This document shows, in pieces, positions 49,056-64,000 of a stretch of DNA of 64,000 bases. Each line of letters opens with the position of its first letter. Position 1 is the stretch's first letter. Both the position numbers and the translations under genes were made by a program. The notes under the pieces were generated by a model that saw only the letters and a program-made list of their open reading frames with translations, did not search any database and had not been told where the DNA came from. The DNA is taken from assembly GCF_963422355.1 (NCBI RefSeq), contig NC_085091.1, positions 7,807,342 through 7,871,341 of the forward strand, in the 5' to 3' direction. The stretch comes from Corticium candelabrum (lineage: Eukaryota > Porifera > Homoscleromorpha > Homosclerophorida > Plakinidae).

Positions 49056-49908
49056 TTTAGAAACTTTATGCAACAAAGTAGCCAGTTGCTTGTTTGTATT
49101 TAACAGTATGATGTTGTGCATTCTAGATCCCGGCTACTTCAAACGTCAATCTGAATCGTCTAGTAGGAGCACACGTGCAGTGACGTGTAATGTCACGTGT
49201 CTATTTGCAGCTCACGGCCATCTCTTAGTTGGCACGTCTTGTGGTCATATCGTTGGACTTCCTATTGCTCAACTTGAGGGCATCCCGAAAACGAGTGGCA
49301 AAGCGGTGTTGAGCGTTCATCACTTCAACGATTCAGCTGTGCGCTTTCTCGTGTCTAATGATAATCAGATCCACTTGAGTGGCAACTTGCGAAAAGCAAG
49401 TACAATGTCTCAAAATTCTTCCTGTTATATTGACTTGATTGCCATGCAAAGAAAAGAGGACGAACAGAAAGACGACGATCAGCGGTTGAAGTCTGGTGCG
49501 GACAAAGAGCAGCAGGCAGAGATTTGTCAAGCAGGAGAGCAGGAGTCATCAGAGTCGGAGTCACGAGAGCATGAGTTGAAAACTGGTGCAACTGTAGAAA
49601 TCAGTAGTGCTAGTAGTGACGAACAAGAGCACAAAGACGCCACGACAACAGACAAGGAGTTGAATGAAGGATACGAGGCTCCTTGGGATTTCGTAAACAA
49701 ACAAAGAGCGAAGAGCCCGGTCGTGAATCTGGAGGACGATTTGTACGGGCTGATTCAGTCACGCTCGTTTTCGTGTGCGAAAATCTCTGACGACCAAACG
49801 AGCATCAAAATACGCTATCAGCTTCTAATGGCTGGTGGAGACACTTACAAATGGGGAGACAATGTCGCTGATGATGGACAAGTGATAATGTGGAGAATTA
49901 ATTATTGA
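28975..49908 (+). CDS. ARHGEF10: ARHGEF10-like Rho guanine-nucleotide exchange factor, 20 exons
   Basis: Exons: 28975-29047, 29177-30091, 31135-31259, 31325-31402, 34114-34293, 36100-36216, 36293-36385, 38207-38371, 38434-38487, 39304-39381, 39485-39605, 40330-40445, 40514-40635, 42855-42946, 43001-43409, 43747-43833, 43899-43986, 44153-44269, 48087-48255, 49127-49908. All phases agree, giving 1326 aa; human ARHGEF10 is about 1370. An acidic N-terminus (exon 2) is followed by the DH domain ([19 protein letters not shown], then [10 protein letters not shown]), a PH-like segment ([25 protein letters not shown]) and a WD-like propeller ([75 protein letters not shown]). It activates Rho GTPases. 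The exon 10 donor and exon 18 acceptor were picked by phase and are the least certain. Several introns hold transposons. Confidence 0.9.
33018..33590 (+). pseudogene. hAT transposase C-terminal remnant
   Basis: In an intron of the ARHGEF10-like gene, translation gives acidic [20 protein letters not shown], then [16 protein letters not shown] and [13 protein letters not shown], matching the C-terminal dimerisation region of hAT-superfamily transposases (S/T-x-VER-x-FS-x-L-x-L-K-T). A frame break falls near 33240. No catalytic part or terminal repeats were identified. Confidence 0.7.
34554..34677. repeat. Perfect 46-bp inverted repeat (hairpin)
   Basis: Arms 34554-34599 and 34632-34677 are exactly complementary over 46 bp with a 32-bp loop. 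Part of the arm (TTGTCAATC-CGAGTCTGTAT type) is repeated once more in the loop. It lies inside the CAGGG element and would form a long hairpin in intron RNA. Confidence 0.95.
34722..35356 (+). mobile_element. Palindrome-bearing repeat, copy 1
   Basis: About 600 bp that recur in inverted orientation at 45600-46262. It carries a 25-bp palindrome at 34771-34795 (TTGATTGTTGG and complement around a single base) and ends near GCAAATCTCCGAAATGTC. ACATTTCGG occurs at both ends, suggesting short inverted termini. No recognised protein is encoded. Confidence 0.65.
38699..38815. repeat. Short interstitial TTAGGG arrays, opposed
   Basis: (TAGGGT)2-type repeats at about 38707-38722 face AACCCTAACCCT at about 38798-38812, giving a weak inverted arrangement. 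A second short GTTAGGGTTAGGGTTA is at 41001-41015. These resemble the metazoan telomere hexamer but consist of only two to three units. Confidence 0.6.
40706..41093. mobile_element. Short TIR element with THAP-like ORF piece
   Basis: Perfect 16-bp inverted ends ATCAACTTCCGCTTTG (40706-40721) and CAAAGCGGAAGTTGAT (41078-41093). Inside, from 40811, an ATG opens [20 protein letters not shown]. Its spaced cysteines and 'FRFPLD' recall the start of THAP zinc fingers, found in P-element-type transposases. The THAP reading is tentative because the frame is short. Confidence 0.5.
43488..43655. repeat. CTGTCTACTGTCTGT-type minisatellite
   Basis: Imperfect tandem units of CTGTCTACTGT fill the intron directly after the donor at 43410. 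The three long ORFs across this tract are repeat artefacts. Confidence 0.9.
44324..44857. mobile_element. Second CAGGGTTCTAGCCAGG element
   Basis: A 534-bp element with the same perfect 16-bp inverted ends as the one at 34390-35610 but different interior length. It lies in the 3.8-kb intron between exons 18 and 19 of the ARHGEF10-like gene. No ORF of note. Confidence 0.7.
45303..45364. repeat. (CA)n microsatellite
   Basis: About 60 bp of CA ending in CACGCACGCACG. Cys-Val/His-Thr ORFs over it are spurious. Confidence 0.95.
45600..46262 (-). mobile_element. Palindrome-bearing repeat, inverted copy 2
   Basis: Reverse-oriented relative of 34722-35356, starting CCATTTCGGAGATTTGCG. Matching landmarks are GGGCCCC(C)TT(C/T)GG, CAGCTGTT, GCTACTGAACAAAACAG and TACGTAAGCATAT. 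The 25-bp palindrome recurs at 46191-46215. Both copies lie in introns of the ARHGEF10-like gene, 10.3 kb apart. Confidence 0.65.
46795..46959. mobile_element. Complete palindromic MITE (reference copy)
   Basis: About 165 bp, starting AGCCTGGCTCACAATATTGACG and ending with the inverse CGTCATATTGTGAACCAGGCT. It has TAA on the left and TTA on the right. It is the uninterrupted version of the split element at 7996-9985 and shows the single ATTCCAGCG that became duplicated there. Confidence 0.8.
47849..47920. repeat. (CA)n microsatellite
   Basis: About 72 bp pure CA within the 18th intron of the ARHGEF10-like gene. Confidence 0.95.
48452..48596. repeat. Foldback with 46-48 bp arms
   Basis: The arms 48452-48499 and 48551-48596 are inverted complements with one substitution and a 2-base gap around a 51-bp loop. 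It lies in the last intron of the ARHGEF10-like gene. Another short inverted pair (GGTCACGTGAC / CACGTGACC) follows at about 48692-48742. Confidence 0.85.
49012..49052. repeat. (AT)n microsatellite
   Basis: Pure AT tract preceded by TATTTATTA-rich sequence, about 75 bp before the last exon of the ARHGEF10-like gene. Confidence 0.9.
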
Positions 49909-50333
49909 TACGGATTATATATGAATTTCGTTTGTTAGTTGGCGATGAGTGGGTGTGTGTCACGTTGTATCATTTGCTTTCTATAGGTTTGTATTTCTGG
50001 AGTTACACAGGAATTTTTGTTGATACTGTTACAATGTAGTGTTGCATAAACTTCTTTAATATCAACTGCCTGGAAGGCTAGAAAAGGGACGAATTTCTAA
50101 GTTACAATGTATCACTAACAGACTGTTATTTTGTAGGGTTTGTTGTTTCTTAGTGTTTCTAGTTTAAAAATACCTTGAACAATAGTACAATATCTTAGTG
50201 TGTTGTACAGTCTGAAAACAGATGGGTACGTCATCAGTTTGTCCACGCGCATGCGTAGTTATTCATTCGACTTTATCTGGAGTTTTGCGGTACTGTAGCA
50301 ATGAGGGAGTAAACGGAGCTCGCAAGCGACGCG
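49909..50333. other. Interval between ARHGEF10-like and RHOBTB genes
   Basis: 425 bp with no ORF of note. It must contain the 3' end of one gene and the promoter of the next, as both are on the plus strand. No canonical AATAAA was seen soon after the stop. Confidence 0.5.
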
Positions 50334-59301
<8,968 letters not shown>

Positions 59302-60829
59302 TCATTGTTTTGTAAGTTTATCGATTGTAAACATTTTGAGACAGTCAAGACAATTTTTATTACAAATTTGTGTTTTATGAACTTTCATGGTAGTAATGTA
59401 GTCTCTGAGTGTAGACTCTGAGACTTGATGCTACAATTTGACATTAGCAGTCATTAATAAAGTGGAAGTCTTCATACTGATATCAGACTGAATTTTGTGT
59501 GCACGTAACATATAGCTAGCGCGTTAGTTCATCCTAACATGTGTTGATAGGATCAGAATAGAAGTCTCGGATGTATTGCCTCTCTGTTGATCAGATGCTA
59601 CTGTCTCCAAAATTCAGGGCCAGCAGAGCACTCTAGATGTTGTGTGGGCCAAGTCTTGCTTGGTGAAGCCCCGCCCACAATAAATGTAAAAATTAACTAA
59701 TTCACTTGGATCATATTTCTGGCAGTTTTCAGCAAAAGCCTGTTGGTAAAAGTTTCATTTTCAGAAGTTAAGTAGGCCATGGCCCACTTGCCCCATCCTG
59801 CTTTGCCGGCTCTGTCTTTGACTTTAGGTAGCTAGTGTGGCTGGCTACGATCTTGGACATTTGGTATTTGTCTAAACGTGTGATGTTGCTATTGTATTTT
59901 TTGTATTGGGTGGTTCAATAGTTTTGCTGGTGATTTGCTGTTGCCTTTGATTGTCTTTCTTTGACCCTCTGCTTTTATTTTGGCTTTATCATTACTGGCG
60001 GTTTACTTTCAAGCCGCAGTAGAGCGTTTATCTGCAGGGCCGGATCCAGAGGGGGTTAAGGGGGTTGAAACCCCTTCTTTTCCAATAGGCATGGTTCAAT
60101 AATTTTATATAATTTCATTAGAAAAGAAAATTAGTAATGCAATAAATAACTACTAACAGTGAACTCCCTCTTTCAAAAATTCTTGAACCCGTCGTTGTCT
60201 TGACTACACAAAGCACTGGGAGACTGGACAGTAATTTCTATTTAAAAAGGCAGCATTTATGTTACTGTCAGTCTCTAAATCCAGTTTTCTATGTAAGCGT
60301 CTAGAAATTACCAGACTACGAGAATAGGGAAACGACAGTTTCAGGCAGTTCTTTGTAAAGCGAGGGGTTGAAGTGTGGGTGTGACACAAGGGGGTTGATA
60401 GGTTTTCATATATACACCTTTCCCTATCTTTGTGTTCAAGTGCTGCATACTTTTTATTTGCCCTGGTTGTTTGCCATTCCAGTGGTGGATCTAGTATTCG
60501 AAGAGGGGTCCTTTACATGTGTGGCAGTACATGTGACACAGAGGTTGCTACACAGCATATTTAGAACAATGTTTAATACATTTGCACTTGTAAGCAAATG
60601 AAATCAGCATTGTAGTCATCATTGGTAGTACATGGTAGTATATACATAGCAAATTACTATATATATATAGACTCAATGTTATAATATAATTATAGTCCCA
60701 CCATCTAAATGTGAGTGCATAATACAACTCTAACCATACATGTATGAGTCCCATTTATCAGAAACAAAGCTAACAGCTAATAACGCTAAAATCATTTTTG
60801 AATTATATTTTCACAAACAGACAGATAAA
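59302..60829. other. Non-coding interval after RHOBTB
   Basis: Holds the RHOBTB 3' UTR with AATAAA at 59456-59461. A small inverted-end element is at about 59608-59813 (CAGGGCCAGCAGAGCA against TGCTTTGCCGGCTCTG). A CAGGGCCGGATCCAGAGGGGG end-like sequence lies at about 60034. No gene was recognised. Confidence 0.5.
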
Positions 60830-61790
60830 CATTCATGTAAGTAGGTTGAGGCCTTGCTAATAGTAAGTCCACTGGTGATGGTAGTCTTCCTAGCAATGTC
60901 TTTGAGTACTTTGAGGCTGGATGAAGACCATAGACCAAACGTCTCTACCACTAGAGGATAGAAGAAAACCAGTACACTCAACGTTCAAAAGATGGCGATG
61001 TCTTTTTTCATTTTCCCTGCTGCTGCAGCAGTACCAGCTGTGTTGGCGGAAAGATAATATAAGATGGTTGAAGAGAATTTCTGACAGAGAGATCAAAATA
61101 TGCGGGACGATCTTGCAAAAAGTCAGGGTGAAAGACGTCTCCTGGTCTTGATTGATTCTCACTAGTACAACGTTGTTCACGTCGAGTTCCTGAGTTGTTC
61201 ATCCAGAGACAATGAAATATAATGTCACACAAAGCATTGTGACGTTTGTTTCTCAGGGAGCCACTGTGGCAGCCTAGAACATGATCTACGTGACTGTCCA
61301 AATGGAACCACAGTAGTATCTGCTGGAAGGTGGAAGAGAAAATAAGCAAATGCCCAGCCAAAGATTCAGACAAACAATATACTCCTGTGCAGACATGGTA
61401 AGGCTGAAGACAGGGTTGGGTATTGCCCTAATCCATGAACCTGCAAAAGGAGCTGAAATTGTATTTAGCCATACTTTGTCTTGAAGACTGGCAGAAGCCT
61501 TGATTTGTGATTGCAAAGAAGAGTCGAAGATGACTTGAATGTCATGTTGTTTAGACGTTGTTAGACAAATAGTGCTGTTTGCAGGAAGAATCGAGTTCAG
61601 ATGTTCACGAGATTGAAGTTCACCAGGAACAATCAAGTCTGGATGGTTACTTGATACAGTTGCTTCCTCTGCAACAAATGAAGAGACAAAAGTTTTTAGC
61701 AACTTGCAGGATAAATCCCTCGTGGAGTTACAACTGCCGATAAAGGCTGCTGAGTATGAATGACCGGTGGATGCTTTTGCTGAGTAATAT
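60830..61790 (-). pseudogene. Degenerate LINE C-terminus
   Basis: The minus strand encodes DSHVDHVLGCHSG with SLRNKRHNALCD, the His/Cys zinc-knuckle region, followed by RPGDVFHPDFLQDRPAYFDL, a restriction-like endonuclease type stretch with invariant Asp residues found after the knuckle in LINE polyproteins. Frames are broken at least twice. This is a different lineage from the copies at 61.9-63.8 kb. Confidence 0.7.
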
Positions 61791-61947
61791 ACTGAGAAGA
61801 TATGGTGTATTTGAAACAATAGCAGACTACGTATACACAAACGGCAACCTACAGCGAATGGCAATAAACTATTACTACTACTAAACAATTACTGTCATAT
61901 ACAATAGTACAACTTTTACTACTACTATGTCATGTACAGTAAAGTCA

Positions 61948-62481
61948 CTAAGCTGAGGAGGCCAGGTGCCCCTCAGACGTAGCCAGGAGAATATTGTTTT
62001 CCGGCCTGACGTAGCGTTTGCACCTGCTGCCCCTGATGCACATTATGGAAGCTCTTAGGAGTGCGAACCCGAGTCGACATCTTAGCCAGTTGATCACGCT
62101 ACCGTATGGAGTGTCCTTTTTCTCAGATATCATTGAGGCCAGCTTTTTGGTAAATGTCGTTGTAAGCTTGCTCATGCCACCAGTGCAAGAAAGGATAATA
62201 GGTGTAAAGGAAGCATTTTCTACTTTTCTCAGTCTTTCTTCATATTTCCTTTTCTTCTCTTGTTCCTGTCTTCTATAGCATGATGCAACTTCAAAACATG
62301 TGTACGAGGTGGCATTGGGGTTAAACACCCGGACATCAAAATATGTCTTCTCAAATCTTCCTCCCCAAAAACCTCTTGCCGAAATGTCTAATCTTGCATC
62401 ATCATCTCGACTGCTTGAACGTAAAGAGAACGTCTCTCCACTTAGTGATTGCAACGTGGGCTCCGTTTCCACATCATGACA

Positions 62482-62487
<6 letters not shown>
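61948..62487 (-). pseudogene. RLE-type LINE 3' fragment in (CTA)n, copy 1
   Basis: Encodes ARLDISARGFWGGRFEKTY-FDVRVFNPNA, RRQEQEKKRKYEERL, FTPIILSCTGGMSKL and FALLRASIMCIRG. It is about 60% identical by eye to the copy at 62999-63776. The 5' end is truncated directly at a (TAC)n tract (62481-62514). Confidence 0.85.
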
Positions 62488-62515
<28 letters not shown>

Positions 62516-62765
62516 GAGAAGATATGGTGTATTTGAAACAATAGCAGACTACGTATACACAAACGGCAACCTACAGCGAATGGCAATAAACTATTACTAC
62601 TACTAAACAATTACTGTCATATACAATAGTACAACTTTTACTACTACTATGTCATGTACAGTACTACTACTACTACTACTACTACGTATATCTGTCACTT
62701 ATAGTGTTGTATGTTATTACTACTACTACTGAGAGAACTGGTGTATTTGAACAATCAAACGGCAT

Positions 62766-62797
<32 letters not shown>

Positions 62798-62998
62798 GAG
62801 AGAACTGGTGTATTTGAACAATCAAACGGCATCTGCTAACACACTACTACTACTACTACTTGAATAAACTACTACTACTACTACTACTAATAATAATAAA
62901 ATCTCTACTACTTTTTTCAAAATACTACTACTGTATGTAAAAGCTTCCTCTATAGCAACAAGTTTCTAGGTTGTAACAACTTTGAGATAAACAGTCTT
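62480..62998. repeat. (TAC)n microsatellite cluster with duplicated spacers
   Basis: Several (TAC/CTA)n runs separated by repeated unique-looking spacers. GAGAAGATATGGTGTATTTG through the following 80 bp occurs at 61795-61880 and 62517-62604. GAGAGAACTGGTGTATTTGAAC occurs at 62730 and 62799. This is consistent with repeated insertion and slippage at one microsatellite. Confidence 0.85.
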
Positions 62999-63776
62999 CT
63001 ATAATCTACTTTCTGCTGCTTCCAGCAGAATGTTGAAGTCCCTTGAGGTTCTGTGAAGCTTGGACCTGCATCCTCGCAAACACATCACGCAGGCCCGAAG
63101 GAGTGCAAATGACAGTCGACATCTCTGCCAGTTGATAGTTGTGCTGTACTCGGTGTGGTGCTTTTCCGATAAAAGTGAGGCTAGTCTTTTCAAGAAAATA
63201 GACGTCAGTTTACTGCATCCTCCAGTGCATGCTAAAATGATTGGCGTGAACGATGAAAGCTCCACGTTATTAATTCGTTCCTCGTATCGCCTTTTCTTCT
63301 CTTGTTCCTGCCGTTTATATAATGACGGGATCTGCACTGATTTGTAGGATGAGGCATTAGGGTTGAAGACCCTGACGTCAAAGAAAGTTCGTTGGAAGTG
63401 CCCACCCCAAAATCCACTGACAGCAATATCAAGTCTGGCATTTTCGTCAGAGGTAGTACAGCGTTTTTGAAACACCTCGCCGTTGAGAGGTTGCAGAACG
63501 GGCTCTTTGTGTACATCGTGGCAAACCTCTGTCAACAAGTTGGTAAATAAATCGCGGACCTCGTTATGGCGGATGCTGGGGTATCCTCCTGTTGGACATG
63601 ACAGAGAGTGATCTACTGAGAATTTAGATCCACATGGACATATGTCTGGGAGGTTGGACGGGTGCCAACCGTATCTGAGGCACAGGGCATCCCGAAACGC
63701 AGATTTGTGCAAAGTGAATCCGTGTTGCTCTAGTGGGATTGCGGTCAGCCAGCAGGAGGCACCCTTCTCACAGGCC
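62999..63776 (-). CDS. RLE-type LINE protein C-terminus, open frame, copy 2
   Basis: 259-codon open frame without stops. After SCWLTAIPLEQHGF comes a CCHC-like knuckle (CPCGSKFSVDHSLSC), then RHNEVRDLFTNLL, a probable endonuclease core ENARLDIAVSGFWGG...FFDVRVFNPNA, a basic RQEQEKKRRYEER helix and a tail ending EAAESRL. A zinc knuckle followed by a PD-(D/E)XK-like domain is the layout of R2/R4-type LINEs. The frame begins exactly at a (CTA)n tract (63777-63819), so it is a 5'-truncated copy; the open frame suggests a recent insertion. Confidence 0.8.
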
Positions 63777-63777
63777 A

Positions 63778-63817
<40 letters not shown>

Positions 63818-63819
63818 GC
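63777..63819. repeat. (CTA)n microsatellite
   Basis: About 43 bp of pure CTA at the 5' border of the LINE fragment. The remaining 180 bp of the window show no feature. Confidence 0.95.
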
Positions 63820-64000
63820 CACTTTAGTTATACTGTTGTGAAACGTTACCAAACAACTGCGTTTCTGAACAACACAAGATTGTAATTGTGCTGAAAGCAT
63901 TACACAGTATACCACTGTTACAGTACCTCTCTATAGTACTACACTACTATACATTTCTCTCTTGACTCCTGAATTCCTTTTAGAAATCTAATCTGTCAGG

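Overview
This is an intron-rich metazoan genome fragment, probably from a non-bilaterian or other marine invertebrate such as a sponge. It shows split genes with GT/AG borders, animal-specific genes (ARHGEF10, RHOBTB, creatine synthesis enzymes), dinucleotide microsatellites and many transposons. The species cannot be fixed from sequence alone. Exon models were built by hand; reading phase was checked across every junction.

Left third (1-20600): a creatine-synthesis locus. There are three copies of glycine amidinotransferase (GATM/AGAT). The first is copy A, with only the last exon in view (3789-4244). The second is a broken exon 1 (about 7699-7992). The third is an intact two-exon gene B (10235-14051). 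Guanidinoacetate N-methyltransferase (GAMT, 20574 to 15649, minus strand) lies tail-to-tail with gene B. Both enzymes of the two-step creatine pathway are therefore neighbours. The locus is heavily invaded: an intact Tc1/mariner element with a DD35E catalytic triad, a MULE-like element with 9-bp target duplication nested inside a palindromic MITE, a LINE fragment, and a decayed Ty3/Gypsy element that fills the GAMT intron.

Middle (23.9-50 kb): single-exon hydroxymethylbilane synthase (HMBS, 24016-25053), an unrecognised two-exon minus-strand gene end (26217-26756), and mitochondrial ribosomal protein L1 (MRPL1, six exons, minus). MRPL1 is divergent from a 20-exon ARHGEF10-like Rho guanine-nucleotide exchange factor (28975-49908; model 1326 aa), with start codons 80 bp apart. 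The introns hold hAT-like, palindromic and foldback elements.

Right (50.3-64 kb): a seven-exon RHOBTB gene (571 aa) with a canonical GTPase core, two BTB regions and a C-terminal CAAX-like CSVM. Its third intron contains at least three LINE copies, each edged by (CTGT)n. The last 3 kb contain other LINE 3' ends edged by (CTA)n. The repeated association suggests retrotransposons with a zinc-knuckle/restriction-like endonuclease type C-terminus that insert into particular microsatellites.
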